63,769 nucleotides of DNA from Sulfitobacter sp. (lineage in GTDB: Bacteria > Pseudomonadota > Alphaproteobacteria > Rhodobacterales > Rhodobacteraceae). This document shows positions 27,284 through 37,089 of the stretch, piece after piece. Position 1 is the stretch's first letter. Each line of letters opens with the position of its first letter. Location of the stretch: the NCBI GenBank assembly GCA_029252045.1, contig JAQXCD010000056.1, positions 1-63,769 on the forward strand. The letters are read 5' to 3'. The position numbers were made by a program, and so were the translations under genes. Under the pieces are notes generated by a model. The model did not search any database. It saw only the letters and a list, made by a program, of their open reading frames with translations, and was not told where the DNA came from.

Positions 27284-27865
27284 TCAGTGTTCCCCATGCT
27301 CGGACGGTAGGATCATTGTGCCAGTCACTGCCTCGCCGATGCGCGCGAAAGCGCAGTACACGGCAACGATACAGGCCACAACACCGGCGCTAAAGCTGGC
27401 TGTATAGGCCCACCAGACGGGGAACTGTAAAAACAACGTCGTCTCGCCATTGCCCAAATACCGTTCAAGGCCACCATAAAGCCGCCAGATGATCAGGATA
27501 ATGACAGAGGTTAGCACCACCTCCCAAAACGCGATCAGCCAACGGCTGAAACGGTCCGGCAGCGCCGAAGTGAACACATCCACTGACGCATGTGCACCGT
27601 AGAATTGACATACAGGCAGAAACGAGAAAATCGCAAAAGCCACACCAGCCTCCAGCAATTCATAGTTCCCGTTGATCTCACCCACACCAAGGTCCAGCAA
27701 AAACTGCGAAAAACCCGTCATCTGGGTTTCAAAGAAATCACCATGCAAAAATTTGTTCATGGAACGGCCAACGATCGACAAAGTTGTCATCGCGATAAGA
27801 GCCACAAGAACGGCGCCACCGATCAGCGCCGTAACATGCGCCAGAGAACGTATAAGTCTATGCAT
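27284..27865 (-). CDS. dctQ: TRAP transporter small permease subunit (DctQ)
   Basis: 193 residues with four membrane helices. 'LVALIAMTTLSIVGRSMNKFL', 'ANYELLEAGVAFAIFSFLPVCQFYGAHASVDVF' type text and 'WRLYGGLERYLGNGETTLFLQFPVWWAYTASFS' fit DctQ. This subunit clamps the large permease. It lies between the binding-protein gene and dctM. Confidence 0.92.
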   Translation of the reverse strand: MHRLIRSLAHVTALIGGAVLVALIAMTTLSIVGRSMNKFLHGDFFETQMTGFSQFLLDLGVGEINGNYELLEAGVAFAIFSFLPVCQFYGAHASVDVFTSALPDRFSRWLIAFWEVVLTSVIILIIWRLYGGLERYLGNGETTLFLQFPVWWAYTASFSAGVVACIVAVYCAFARIGEAVTGTMILPSEHGEH

Positions 27866-27934
27866 GGGGAAGAACCTTTGCAGATAAAACTGCTGCGCAA
27901 CCGCTTTACACGGTGCGCAGCAGATGTTGCAGGC

Positions 27935-28978
27935 TTAGGGCTTGTATGCATCCATAAGCGCACGGGCTTCGTCGATCAGGGCCTGACCGTCGATGTCTTT
28001 GGTCTTCATATCGGCAATCCATTCGTCATAAACAGGCTGGCTTGCGTCTTTCCACACCTGCACTTCATCACCCGAGACGGTGATGATATTGTTGCCGACA
28101 GCGACTGCTGCCTCACGGGAGGGACCATCGGCATCCGACATCAAGCCACCAGCCAGAACTGAAAGCTCGAGACCGGAGTTGTGGTTGATGATCTGCTGCA
28201 ATTCGGGATCAAGGCTTTCGAATTTTTCTTTGTTCATCGCCAGAACAAACCCGAGCGTATAAAGCGCCTCACCATCAAATTCGGTGTGGTTCTTCACCAG
28301 CTCTGGCACTTTCAGCGATCCGGTCACTTCCCAAGGGATTGTGGTTCCATCGATGACGCCTTTGCTCAACGCTTCCGGAATACCGGGAACGGGCAAACCA
28401 ACAGGAGTCGCGCCGACCTTCTCCAGCAGTGTGTTCACCAGACGCGAACCGCCACGGATTTTCAGACCCTCCATCTCGGCAGGCGAGTTCACCGGAACTT
28501 TGGAGTGGATCACACCGGGGCCGTGTACCCATGTTGCGAGAATCTTGAGGTCCTTGAACTCGTCATCGCGCATGTGGGTCTCGAACATCTGCCAGAAGGC
28601 AGAAGACATCGCGCGCGCGTCTGTCATCATAAAGGGCAGCTCGAACACTTCGCTGGTAGGGTAGCGACCAGGTGTGTAGCCGATGACAGTCCAGACAATA
28701 TCGGCAACGCCGTCAATGGCCTGGTCCATCAGCTCTGGTGGAGAGCCGCCCAGCTGCATGGAGCCATAGCGCTCAACCTTGATACGGCCATTGCTGGCTG
28801 CCTCAATGCGGTCGGCCCAAGGATACAGGATCAGCTTTGGTACGTTGGCCTGATCAGGCAAGAACTGGTGCATCCGCAGGGTCACATCCTGCGCCATTGC
28901 AGGAATCGCGGTCATACAGCCAAATGCTGCCGCCCCGAGCATCCCGAGGACTGCTTTACGAGTAAATGTCATGTGCAT
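27935..28978 (-). CDS. dctP: TRAP transporter substrate-binding protein (DctP family)
   Basis: 347 residues (or 345 from a second ATG at 28972; both have GGGAGAG nearby). A Sec signal peptide 'AVLGMLGAAAFGCMTAIPAMA' is cleaved before QDVTLRMHQ. The fold marker 'GLKIRGGSRLVNTLLEKVGATPVGLPVPGIPEALSKGVIDGTTIPWE' includes the Arg that grips the substrate carboxylate. The substrate is likely an organic acid; its identity cannot be read. First gene of the P-Q-M operon. Confidence 0.95.
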   Translation of the reverse strand: MHMTFTRKAVLGMLGAAAFGCMTAIPAMAQDVTLRMHQFLPDQANVPKLILYPWADRIEAASNGRIKVERYGSMQLGGSPPELMDQAIDGVADIVWTVIGYTPGRYPTSEVFELPFMMTDARAMSSAFWQMFETHMRDDEFKDLKILATWVHGPGVIHSKVPVNSPAEMEGLKIRGGSRLVNTLLEKVGATPVGLPVPGIPEALSKGVIDGTTIPWEVTGSLKVPELVKNHTEFDGEALYTLGFVLAMNKEKFESLDPELQQIINHNSGLELSVLAGGLMSDADGPSREAAVAVGNNIITVSGDEVQVWKDASQPVYDEWIADMKTKDIDGQALIDEARALMDAYKP

Positions 28979-29127
28979 ATCTCTCCCTTATGCTGTGCCT
29001 ATCAGGTCTGGCACATTCACGATCATTCGACGCTAGGAGATTTGGCGGGGGTTGTCACGCGACATTGTGATACACAATATCGACACCCCAACAAGTTTTG
29101 TAACATATCAGGCGATAAGGGAGGAAG

Positions 29128-29204
<77 letters not shown>

Positions 29205-29269
29205 GCTGCGGCGTGAACTATGACAGCCCTCGCCCCGCGTCAAGCCAGAAACAGCATCCAATCAGTTGC

Positions 29270-30163
29270 TTAAATCCACTTGGCCATAGGCGGCAGGCTC
29301 ATCAACACCGCATTGGCGTCATGTCCAGTCTCTAACCCGAATTTTGTTCCGCGGTCATAGACCAGATTATATTCGGCGTAGAGGCCGCGATGGACCAATT
29401 GTGCGTCCTTGTCCGCCTCGGTCCAGACCTGCGGGCGGCGCTTTTCGACCAGCGGCACAAAGGCCGGTAAAAACGCCCGTCCGATGTCTTGGGTCAACGC
29501 AAAATCGGCCTCCCAATCGCCGGTGTTGCGGTCATCCATAAAGATACCACCGACGCCGCGCGCGCGGTTGCGGTGCGGTATGTAGAAATACTCGTCCGCC
29601 CATTTCTTGAGCTTGGGGTAAATATCAGTGCCGTGCGGATCAAGGTGTTGTTGCTGGGTGGCATGGAAGTGTGCAGTGTCATCCGCGTATTCGATGCAGG
29701 GGTTCAGATCAGACCCGCCGCCGAACCACCACGCACCCGGCGTCCAGAACATACGCGTGTTCATGTGAACGGCCGGGGCATGCGGATTTTGCATATGGGC
29801 TACCAGACTGATGCCAGAGGCCCAGAAGCGCGGGTCATCCGCCATGCCCGGCACACCGCGTGCCGCCATCGCCTTCTGCGCCCGCTCTCCCAACGTTCCA
29901 TAAACCGTCGAGATATTCACACCCACCTTTTCAAACACACGCCCCCCGCGCATGACACTCATCAGGCCGCCGCCTGCATCCGATCCGTCCTCCGATGTGC
30001 GTGTCGTTGTGGTGACTTCAAAACAGCCTGCGGCTGCATCGCTCAACGGGCCGTCGGAATGACTGTCTTCAAGCTCCTCGAAAGACGCAACAATATCATC
30101 ACGAAGGCTACGGAACCACGCAGACGCGCGGTCTTTTTCTGTCTCGAAGGGGGCTGTCATCAC
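29270..30163 (-). CDS. hemF: Oxygen-dependent coproporphyrinogen III oxidase
   Basis: 297 residues. Heme pathway enzyme that decarboxylates coproporphyrinogen III to protoporphyrinogen IX with oxygen. 'GVNISTVYGTLGERAQKAM', 'NPHAPAVHMNTRMFWTPGAWWFGGGSDLNPC' and 'YNLVYDRGTKFGLETGHDANAVLMSLPP' are all highly conserved in HemF. A second ATG is adjacent to the first, so 30160 is also possible. It is followed by the tRNA gene on the same strand, 65 bp apart. Confidence 0.97.
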   Translation of the reverse strand: MMTAPFETEKDRASAWFRSLRDDIVASFEELEDSHSDGPLSDAAAGCFEVTTTTRTSEDGSDAGGGLMSVMRGGRVFEKVGVNISTVYGTLGERAQKAMAARGVPGMADDPRFWASGISLVAHMQNPHAPAVHMNTRMFWTPGAWWFGGGSDLNPCIEYADDTAHFHATQQQHLDPHGTDIYPKLKKWADEYFYIPHRNRARGVGGIFMDDRNTGDWEADFALTQDIGRAFLPAFVPLVEKRRPQVWTEADKDAQLVHRGLYAEYNLVYDRGTKFGLETGHDANAVLMSLPPMAKWI

Positions 30164-30234
30164 TGTGTTCTCTGTCTGGTTTCCTCAACCGAACTTACAA
30201 CACACTCGGCGCCCCTTGAACAGGGCGTGCCACA

Positions 30235-31035
30235 TCAATGCGCAGGCGCGCTCACCGCATCCAGAAGGGACCGCCCGCCGTCTACAACCATGATCTCACC
30301 GGTCATAAAGCTGGAGCTTTCAGCGGCCAGAAACTGGATCGCATCCACCAGCTCACTGGGCGAGGCTATACGGCCCAGCGGTGTATGGTTGCGAATATCA
30401 TCACGCCACTCGCGGTTCTCCGCCACCGACGCCTTGAGTGAGGCCGACATGACAGACCCGAAAGCAACCGCGTTCACGCGGATCCGGTGCGGTGCCAGCG
30501 CCAGCGCCATGGAGCGTGTCATCTGGTTTAACGCGGCCGAAGCGATCGAGTAGCCCATCAACTCGGGCTGGGTGTGGCTCGCCGTGGTCGAGCTGAGATT
30601 GATGATAGACCCGATTGGCCCCTCGGGCTGATCCTCAGCTTGCTTCATCATCCGCTTGGCCACCTGCTGGGACAGGCGCATGGCTGTCATCAGGTTTTGA
30701 TCCAGCAAGGTTTCAACCGAATCGTCATCCAGTTCCAGCGCTTGCGTTGGAATAACCTGCCGCGACGCATTCACCAGAATATCCACTTGGTCAAAGGCAT
30801 CTATCGTGGCCGACACAAGGTTGGCGATGGTCAGACGCTGGCGAAGGTCACCAGCAAAAAATCGGATATTGCCTTCGTCGCGCACTTCGCCCAGCTCTTC
30901 CTTCAGGCGCTTTTCGTCCATGTCGGCGCACATCACATTGGCGCCTTTATCCGCAAAACTACGCGCAATGGCGAGGCCGATACCGTTGGCTGCCCCGGTA
31001 ACAATCGCCGTCTTGCCGGAAATGGAAAATGACAT
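30235..31035 (-). CDS. Short-chain dehydrogenase family protein lacking the catalytic lysine
   Basis: 266 residues from ATG 31035. The Rossmann 'TAIVTGAANGIGLAIARSFADKG' binds NAD(P), and Asn114, Ser149 ('IINLSSTTASH') and Tyr162 are present. The position four after the tyrosine, normally Lys in YxxxK, is Ser166 ('GYSIASAALNQ'). Without it the usual proton relay is missing. The protein may bind nucleotide only, use another residue, or have lost activity. 'EIMVVDGGRSLL' closes the fold. It lies 71 bp from hemF and 19 bp after the rsmC-like gene on the same strand, so it may be part of a longer operon. Confidence 0.85.
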   Translation of the reverse strand: MSFSISGKTAIVTGAANGIGLAIARSFADKGANVMCADMDEKRLKEELGEVRDEGNIRFFAGDLRQRLTIANLVSATIDAFDQVDILVNASRQVIPTQALELDDDSVETLLDQNLMTAMRLSQQVAKRMMKQAEDQPEGPIGSIINLSSTTASHTQPELMGYSIASAALNQMTRSMALALAPHRIRVNAVAFGSVMSASLKASVAENREWRDDIRNHTPLGRIASPSELVDAIQFLAAESSSFMTGEIMVVDGGRSLLDAVSAPAH

Positions 31036-31054
31036 GCTGTATCCTTTGCGCCGT

Positions 31055-32047
31055 TTAACGCTTTTTGCGAATGGGACGGGACGCATGGAACAGCTTGAAC
31101 CGCCCGTCCCCCCCAATTTCTTCAACCTGTATAAAACGGGTTTTCAGCTCTGCTTCATAGGGTAAATGACGGTTTGCGACCATCCACAAATGCCCCGCTG
31201 GTGACAAAAGGCGCGCAGCGGAGGCCACAAACGCCTGACCGATCTGCGGCTCTGCGGCACGGCCCACATGAAACGGCGGGTTCATCACAACGGTATCCAA
31301 CTTGTGCCCCGGCTCCCAAGTGGTGCCATCCGCCCAGTGAAAATGCGCACGCGGGTCGGTAACATTGCGCCGCGCGCATTCAAGCGCTGTATGTCCGGCC
31401 TCCACCAGATGCACCGCCTCTACCCCTTCGCGGGTCAACGCATGGGCCGAAAGGAACCCCCAGCCCGCACCAAGATCGCACACATGCTTACCCAGCTTTT
31501 CAGGCAATGCATCCGCCAGCAACGCAGAGGCCAGATCGACACCGTCGGCAGAGAACACACCCGGTGCGGTCCAGAACCCGCCTTCGGTCAGCTCAGGACC
31601 AGCTGCCCAATCGGCAAAGTTGTCGGCCAGAGGGGCATCGATCCAGAACAGCTTGCCGTGGGCTTTGGTCACGGGGCCATGCACGCTCACGCGGGCGCGC
31701 ATGGCTTTCAGAATACCTTCGATGCCATCGGTCTTTTGACCGTCGATCACCACCACGCCTTCGCTCAGCGCACAAGCCTGCGCAATCAGCGCGCGCGCCT
31801 CATGCTTGGCGCGGGGCAAACACACCACAGCGGCTGCACAAAGCTCGGAACTATCAACCGAGACCTGATATCCGCGCGCAGCCCACGCCGCATGCGCCGG
31901 ATAGAAATCATGAATGATCTCGGCGCGGTCTTTCGGTATACCGTCCAGATCGACATCAGCCGAAGGTCCGAAAACGGCAATACGGCCCTCGGCGGGCCAC
32001 TCAAGTCCGCCACCGTCAAGGGCCAGCGGAAGTCGCGAATCAATCAT
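31055..32047 (-). CDS. RsmC/RlmG-like class I methyltransferase
   Basis: 330 residues with two halves, an N-terminal degenerate and a C-terminal active methyltransferase. The SAM motif 'VCDLGAGWGFLSAHAL' and the base-flipping catalytic 'DTVVMNPPFHVG' (N-P-P-F) point to guanine-N2 methylation of rRNA, as by RsmC (G1207 of 16S) or RlmG. It starts 3 bp after the clpS stop and is followed by the SDR gene, so the three are probably co-transcribed. Confidence 0.85.
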   Translation of the reverse strand: MIDSRLPLALDGGGLEWPAEGRIAVFGPSADVDLDGIPKDRAEIIHDFYPAHAAWAARGYQVSVDSSELCAAAVVCLPRAKHEARALIAQACALSEGVVVIDGQKTDGIEGILKAMRARVSVHGPVTKAHGKLFWIDAPLADNFADWAAGPELTEGGFWTAPGVFSADGVDLASALLADALPEKLGKHVCDLGAGWGFLSAHALTREGVEAVHLVEAGHTALECARRNVTDPRAHFHWADGTTWEPGHKLDTVVMNPPFHVGRAAEPQIGQAFVASAARLLSPAGHLWMVANRHLPYEAELKTRFIQVEEIGGDGRFKLFHASRPIRKKR

Positions 32048-32050
32048 CGA

Positions 32051-32389
32051 CTATTCTTCTTTTTCCATAGTGCATTGCAGCGGGTGCTGGTGACGGCGGG
32101 CAAAGTCCATGACTTGCGCCACTTTCGTCTCCGCAATCTCGTGGCTGAACACACCCACAACAGCCAGCCCTTTTTGATGAACGACCAGCATAATCTCAAC
32201 AGCCTGCGCATGGTTGATCCCGAAAAAGCGTTCAAGAACATGCACAACGAATTCCATCGGCGTGAAATCATCGTTGAGCAGCATCACCTTATACATGGGC
32301 GACCGCTTGGTCTTCGGCTTCACTTTGGTCAGCAGTTCGGTATCGTCACCGTCTTGCGGGCCTGCCATGGAAATAGGGTATAGGTGCAT
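32051..32389 (-). CDS. clpS: ClpA/ClpX adaptor ClpS
   Basis: 112 residues. '[43 protein letters not shown]' is the N-degron-binding fold; the 'DDFTPMEFV' loop and following Met/Val residues contact the N-terminal residue of substrates. It delivers N-end-rule substrates to ClpAP. AGGAG lies 6 bases before the ATG. It is divergent from the HAD gene and coupled to the rsmC-like gene. Confidence 0.97.
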   Translation of the reverse strand: MHLYPISMAGPQDGDDTELLTKVKPKTKRSPMYKVMLLNDDFTPMEFVVHVLERFFGINHAQAVEIMLVVHQKGLAVVGVFSHEIAETKVAQVMDFARRHQHPLQCTMEKEE

Positions 32390-32496
32390 TGCTGCTCCTG
32401 CGGTTAATGCGTGTTCATCCGGATGTCACGCTGTCTATATAACGTGATGGCCCCTTTAGAAAAGAGGCGCTGCCCAGAAAAGGAAATCCGCACCAT

Positions 32497-33219
32497 ATGC
32501 CCGACACGCTTACGACCATCGGCTTTGATGCCGACGACACGCTTTGGCACAATGAGCGGTTCTTTACCCTGACGCAGAGCCACTTTACAGAGCTGCTCTC
32601 GGAGCATAGAGACCGCGAAACCCTGATGGCGCGCCTGCTGGCAGCCGAGCGGCGCAACCTGCCGCATTACGGCTTTGGGATCAAAGGCTTTACCCTGTCG
32701 ATGATCGAGACGGCAATCGAGGTGACCGAAGGCCAAGTGCCCGCGTCCGTGATTGCCCAACTCCTAGATGCCGGACGCGATATGCTAAGCCATGAGGTAG
32801 AACTGCTGCCCCACGCGCGCGACACTATTGAGATGCTGAGCCATGATTATAAGGTTGTCGTCATCACCAAAGGTGATCTGCTGGATCAGGAACGCAAGCT
32901 GGCACAATCCGGTCTGCGCGACCTTTTTGACGGGATCGAGATCATCTCGGCAAAAACATCGGCAGAGTACACCCGCATCTTTAACCAGCACGGCACTGGT
33001 GCGGATCAGGGGCTGATGGTTGGAAACTCCATGGCCTCGGACGTGTTGCCTATGATCGGGGCTGGTGGATGGGGCATTTATGTTCCCCACGGCCTCACAT
33101 GGGAGATTGAACACGCGCCCGCCCCAGTTCACCATAGATTTCACGAAATCAATTCGTTGGGTGACCTGCCCGCGCTCATCCAGACCCTCACAACCGGAGA
33201 CACCTATGCCCCAAGCTGA
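32497..33219 (+). CDS. HAD-superfamily hydrolase
   Basis: 240 residues. 'TIGFDADDTLWHNERFF' contains the nucleophile Asp11 and Asp13. A helical cap follows, then 'VVVITKGDLLDQERKL' (motif II region) and 'GLMVGNSMASDVLPMIGAG' (motif IV). This is the haloacid dehalogenase phosphatase fold; closeness to YfnB-like nucleotide phosphatases is suspected but the substrate is unknown. Its last 14 bases overlap the next gene. Confidence 0.88.
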   Translation: MPDTLTTIGFDADDTLWHNERFFTLTQSHFTELLSEHRDRETLMARLLAAERRNLPHYGFGIKGFTLSMIETAIEVTEGQVPASVIAQLLDAGRDMLSHEVELLPHARDTIEMLSHDYKVVVITKGDLLDQERKLAQSGLRDLFDGIEIISAKTSAEYTRIFNQHGTGADQGLMVGNSMASDVLPMIGAGGWGIYVPHGLTWEIEHAPAPVHHRFHEINSLGDLPALIQTLTTGDTYAPS

Positions 33220-33529
33220 CCTGAGCTATTCCGCAGACCTTAAACTGGACGCCGCCGCAATACTGGCCGCCGTTGAAGAAACGATTGCAGCACGGGACAA
33301 TACATCAGGTGCGTGCAAGGGGCGCGCCTATCCGCTGGAGCAGACCCACCACACACACGTCCTGTTGCGCCTGCGGATGCTCCGCAAGCCGCACCGCGAC
33401 GATGCGTTCATGCAAGGCCTGCTGGCCGCCCTGCAAACTGCACTCGAACCCCTCATCCCCACTCCGTGTATTCTGGGTGTCGAACTCGGCTTTCTCGAGC
33501 CGCATTACGCGTCCCGCACACTGGTTTGA
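33206..33529 (+). CDS. Small tautomerase-like protein (CHMI-family-like)
   Basis: 107 residues, beginning MPQADLSYSADLKLD. The second-position proline, the two helix-strand units and the closing 'ILGVELGFLEPHYAS' are similar in layout to 5-carboxymethyl-2-hydroxymuconate delta-isomerase, whose amino-terminal Pro is the catalytic base. The match is by pattern only, and internal residues differ. It overlaps the HAD gene by 14 bases. If the assignment is right, Met removal would expose the catalytic Pro. Confidence 0.5.
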   Translation: MPQADLSYSADLKLDAAAILAAVEETIAARDNTSGACKGRAYPLEQTHHTHVLLRLRMLRKPHRDDAFMQGLLAALQTALEPLIPTPCILGVELGFLEPHYASRTLV

Positions 33530-33568
33530 ATCGCAATACTCAATTGGGGCAACAGGCGCCCAAATGCT

Positions 33569-33599
33569 GCCACAATCTCGCCACAATCTCGCCACAATG
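33569..33599 (+). repeat. 11-bp tandem repeat GCCACAATCTC, about 2.8 copies
   Basis: Two perfect copies of GCCACAATCTC are followed by a third reading GCCACAATGG. The period of 11 bases matches one helical turn. It lies between the CHMI-like gene and the carboxypeptidase gene, about 180 bp upstream of the latter. Iteron-like binding for a regulator is possible but unproved. Confidence 0.7.
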
Positions 33600-33778
33600 G
33601 CGGATGTTGTGGTTTGCAGTTTTTTGCACCCCAAATGTGCTATGCCGCGTTGCAGAAAATCGCTCATTTCCGTTAAAACTATGGCTTATCAGCGGCCCGA
33701 ATAAGTGCTAGGTTAATCAGATAAATAATACGGCCACCCGAAAAATCGGGGGTCAGAGGCAGAGTTAGGCAGGTTACC

Positions 33779-35362
33779 ATGAAGGCGCGGCGCATGCAGT
33801 CGGCCCGTTTCGGGCTATTTATTCTTGCGGCTATTTGGATGTTCGTTCTCGTCCCGATGAGCGCCAAAGCAGCCCCCTATGCGGCATATGTGATCGACGC
33901 CCGCACAGGCGAAGTCTTGCATGCTCGCAACTCGGACACCCGTCTGCATCCCGCCTCCTTGACCAAGATGATGACCCTCTACATCGCGTTTCAGGCGATT
34001 GAGCGCGGCGAGCTGTCTTTGGACACACAAGTAACCGTCTCCAGAAATGCCGCCTCTGAAGAACCCAGCAAACTGGGTCTGCGTGAGGGACAAAAGATCG
34101 CGCTACGCTATCTGATCCGCGCCGCCGCTGTGAAGTCTGCCAACGATGCCGCAACCGCCATCGGCGAAGCGATCGAAGGATCGGAGGCAAAGTTTGCCCG
34201 CCGGATGAACCGCACAGCCAAACAGCTCGGCATGACCCGCTCTACCTTCAAAAACGCGCATGGCCTGACCGAGGACGGCCACCTGTCGACCGCACATGAC
34301 ATGACAGTCATGGGGCGGCACCTGCTCTATGATTACCCGCAATACTACAACCTGTTCTCGCGGTTGACCGCAGATGCGGGCGTACGGCAGGTGTCCCACA
34401 CCAACCGCCGGTTCCTTGCTTCGTACAAAGGTGCGGACGGCATCAAAACGGGCTATACGCGCGCAGCGGGCTTCAACCTGACCGCATCCGCCGAACGCGG
34501 CAATGAACGCATTATTGTGACCGTTTTTGGCGGTGCCTCCACTTCGGCGCGTAACGCAAAAGTCGCCGAATTGATGGACCTTGGCTTCCGCCGCGCGCCA
34601 TCCTCGGCGCCGGTGAACAAGCCCAACGTCCCTGCCTATGTGGCGCAGGCGGATGTAGAAACCGACACCCCCGCCGTTGCTGAAGCAGCTGCCCCCGCTC
34701 CCGGCGCCAAAGGTAAAACCATTCGCCTGATCCGTGCAGTCAGCGATTCAAAACGTCCCAAATTGCGACCCACAGCCGAGATGCCTGTACAGGTTGCTGC
34801 GGCAGACGCCGCCGATGCGGCCATCAGCGATGTCCTGAGCAGCGCCATCGATGCAGCTGTAGCACAGGCAAACGCTACTCCTGCTGCGCCCCCTGCCGCC
34901 GCGCCCGTTGCCGTGGCTACGGCACCGCCCGAAACAACCAAGCAACCTGCCGCAGCGGTCGCAGCACCGGCGCAGGAAACAGAATCAATTGTCCTTGCCG
35001 CCGTTGCGAACGTCTCCGCGCGTCCAACGTTGCGGCCAAAGGGCCTTGTGGTAATCGGCGCCCAGCCCAAATCCACCAAACCGGCAGCACCGCAAGAGGT
35101 GGTAACCCGCGTATCCACCTCCGGTGGCCGCCATTGGGGTGTAAATGTGGGCCGCTTCAGCAGCCGCTATGCCGCCGAAAAAGTTCTGATCAAAACAGCG
35201 TTGGCAGAGATGGCCACGCTTGACGGGTCGCTACGCAAAGTTGTTCAAAAACCCCAAGGGTTCGATGCCAACTTCCTCGGCATGAGCCGCGAGACAGCAG
35301 ATCTGGCGTGCCGACGCCTCAAGGCCCGGAATGTCAGCTGCTTTATGATCGGGCCCGGTTGA
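33779..35362 (+). CDS. D-alanyl-D-alanine carboxypeptidase with C-terminal SPOR domain
   Basis: 527 residues. After a signal peptide ending 'VPMSAKAAPYA' come the penicillin-binding motifs: SLTK (Ser60, Lys63), 'SANDAAT' (SxN) and 'DGIKTGYTRAAG' (KTG). It trims the fifth D-Ala from peptidoglycan stems in the periplasm. A long Ala/Pro/Lys-rich linker with low complexity (about 280-430) leads to a C-terminal SPOR-like domain ('HWGVNVGRFSSRYAAEKVL' and 'GMSRETADLACRRLKARNVSCFMIG'), which binds denuded glycan at the division site. The upstream gap holds the 11-bp repeats. Confidence 0.93.
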   Translation: MKARRMQSARFGLFILAAIWMFVLVPMSAKAAPYAAYVIDARTGEVLHARNSDTRLHPASLTKMMTLYIAFQAIERGELSLDTQVTVSRNAASEEPSKLGLREGQKIALRYLIRAAAVKSANDAATAIGEAIEGSEAKFARRMNRTAKQLGMTRSTFKNAHGLTEDGHLSTAHDMTVMGRHLLYDYPQYYNLFSRLTADAGVRQVSHTNRRFLASYKGADGIKTGYTRAAGFNLTASAERGNERIIVTVFGGASTSARNAKVAELMDLGFRRAPSSAPVNKPNVPAYVAQADVETDTPAVAEAAAPAPGAKGKTIRLIRAVSDSKRPKLRPTAEMPVQVAAADAADAAISDVLSSAIDAAVAQANATPAAPPAAAPVAVATAPPETTKQPAAAVAAPAQETESIVLAAVANVSARPTLRPKGLVVIGAQPKSTKPAAPQEVVTRVSTSGGRHWGVNVGRFSSRYAAEKVLIKTALAEMATLDGSLRKVVQKPQGFDANFLGMSRETADLACRRLKARNVSCFMIGPG

Positions 35363-35508
35363 TCACCCTTAGGGAGACCACGCGGCCCGCTTCAGCCGAG
35401 CCGCAACAAATGGGGGCCTGACCACAATATGCAAGGGCCCGCGCGCCCAAGCGGGCGATGCACCCTCCCCGATCTGCGCGATTCACAACGCACAGGCCAT
35501 AACAAACC

Positions 35509-37089
35509 CTAGGTCGCGGCCTGTAGCAAAGTACGGGTGTATTCCGTCTGCGGGTTGTCATAAAGCGCATCAACATCGCCATACTCGACCACGTCACCGC
35601 GTTTCATCACCATCACGCTGTGGGACATCGCTCGGACAACAGTCAGGTCATGGCTGATAAAGATATAGGCCAGACCGTACTTCACCTGAAGCTCGCGCAG
35701 CAGATCAACAATCTGTACCTGCACCGTCATATCCAGCGCCGAAGTCGGTTCATCCAACACCAGCAAGCGCGGTCGTAGCACCATGGCACGGGCAATCGCA
35801 ATCCGCTGGCGCTGCCCACCAGAGAACTCATGCGGGTAGCGGTCCATCGTTGCAGGGTCGAGCCCGACTTCAACCATCACATCATGCACAAGCTCACGTT
35901 TATCGCGGGCCTCATCCACTTTATGGATGCCCAAGCCCTCGGCAATAATCTGCATACAAGTCATCCGTGGCGACAGGCTGCCGAACGGATCCTGAAACAC
36001 GATCTGCATGTCTTTGCGCAGGCTACGCAGCTGTTTGGTAGTCCATTTCCGCACATCCTGACCCATAAATGTGATCCCCCCTTCGGAGGAGATGAGCCGC
36101 ATTATCGCCAGCGCCAGCGTAGTTTTGCCAGACCCCGACTCGCCCACAATGCCGATCGTCTCGCCTGCGCGCAGACTGAACGAGGCGTCGTTGACCGCCT
36201 TCACATGCCCCACGGTACGGCGCAAAAGTCCCCGCTGGATCGGAAACCAGACCTTCAGATGCTCCGCTTCGGCGATCACTTCGGCATCCACGGCAACAGG
36301 CGCAGGACGTCCTTTGGGCTCCGCGCCAAGCAGTTTTTGCGTATAGGGGTGCTGCGGGTTGTCGAATATCTCTTTTGTTGGCCCCTGTTCCACAATCTCG
36401 CCGTGCTGCATCACGCAAACGCGGTCCGCGATGCGGCGCACAACTTTCAGGTCGTGGGTGATGAACAGCAGGCCCATGCCCTCGCTGTCTTTCAGTTCTT
36501 TCAGAAGGTCCAGAATTTGCGCCTGAATGGTCACGTCCAGCGCGGTTGTCGGCTCATCCGCGATCAGCACGTCCGGCTTGTTGGCCAGTGCCATCGCAAT
36601 CATCACTCGCTGTCGCTGCCCACCGGACAACTGGTGCGGATAGCTTCCCAGACGGCTTTCGGCATCGTTGATGCCCACCCGCTCCAACAGCTCCAAAATG
36701 CGCGTGCGCAGCGCAGCCCCCGTTAGCCCTTGGTGCAAGGTCAGCGATTCCGCTAACTGCTTGTCGATGGTATGCAGCGGATTAAGCGACGTCATTGGTT
36801 CCTGAAAAATGAAACTGATGTCATTGCCGCGCACTTTGCGCAGCAGCGCATCAGACGCACCGATCATCTGTTGCCCGTCATAGGTGACGGAGCCCTCAAC
36901 AACTGCTGTATCGCCCAGTAGTGAGACCGTGCTGAGCGCGGACACAGACTTGCCCGAACCGCTCTCGCCCACCAGCGCCACGGTTTCCCCCCGCTCCACG
37001 TGGAACGAGACGCCTTTGACTGCCGTCGTCAGCTTGCCATCCTGACGGAACGACACACGCAGGTTTTGTACGTCCAGAAGCGGGGCCAT
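35509..37089 (-). CDS. yejF: Oligopeptide ABC transporter ATPase, fused two-domain (YejF)
   Basis: 526 residues holding two ATPase domains. The first has Walker A 'GESGSGKSV' and '[32 protein letters not shown]'. The second has '[15 protein letters not shown]' and '[32 protein letters not shown]'. Both signature and Walker B motifs are intact. The fusion is the YejF type that powers the YejBE permease. It is the last gene of the yejABEF operon and its start overlaps the yejE stop by a base. Confidence 0.96.
   Translation of the reverse strand: MAPLLDVQNLRVSFRQDGKLTTAVKGVSFHVERGETVALVGESGSGKSVSALSTVSLLGDTAVVEGSVTYDGQQMIGASDALLRKVRGNDISFIFQEPMTSLNPLHTIDKQLAESLTLHQGLTGAALRTRILELLERVGINDAESRLGSYPHQLSGGQRQRVMIAMALANKPDVLIADEPTTALDVTIQAQILDLLKELKDSEGMGLLFITHDLKVVRRIADRVCVMQHGEIVEQGPTKEIFDNPQHPYTQKLLGAEPKGRPAPVAVDAEVIAEAEHLKVWFPIQRGLLRRTVGHVKAVNDASFSLRAGETIGIVGESGSGKTTLALAIMRLISSEGGITFMGQDVRKWTTKQLRSLRKDMQIVFQDPFGSLSPRMTCMQIIAEGLGIHKVDEARDKRELVHDVMVEVGLDPATMDRYPHEFSGGQRQRIAIARAMVLRPRLLVLDEPTSALDMTVQVQIVDLLRELQVKYGLAYIFISHDLTVVRAMSHSVMVMKRGDVVEYGDVDALYDNPQTEYTRTLLQAAT

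Noticed and set aside
29489-30553. A 354-codon plus-strand ORF over hemF and the SDR gene
   Set aside because: Shadow of two real genes, no ribosome site or family match.
31268-32383. A 371-codon plus-strand ORF over the rsmC-like gene and clpS
   Set aside because: It crosses two well-supported genes and has no conserved motifs.
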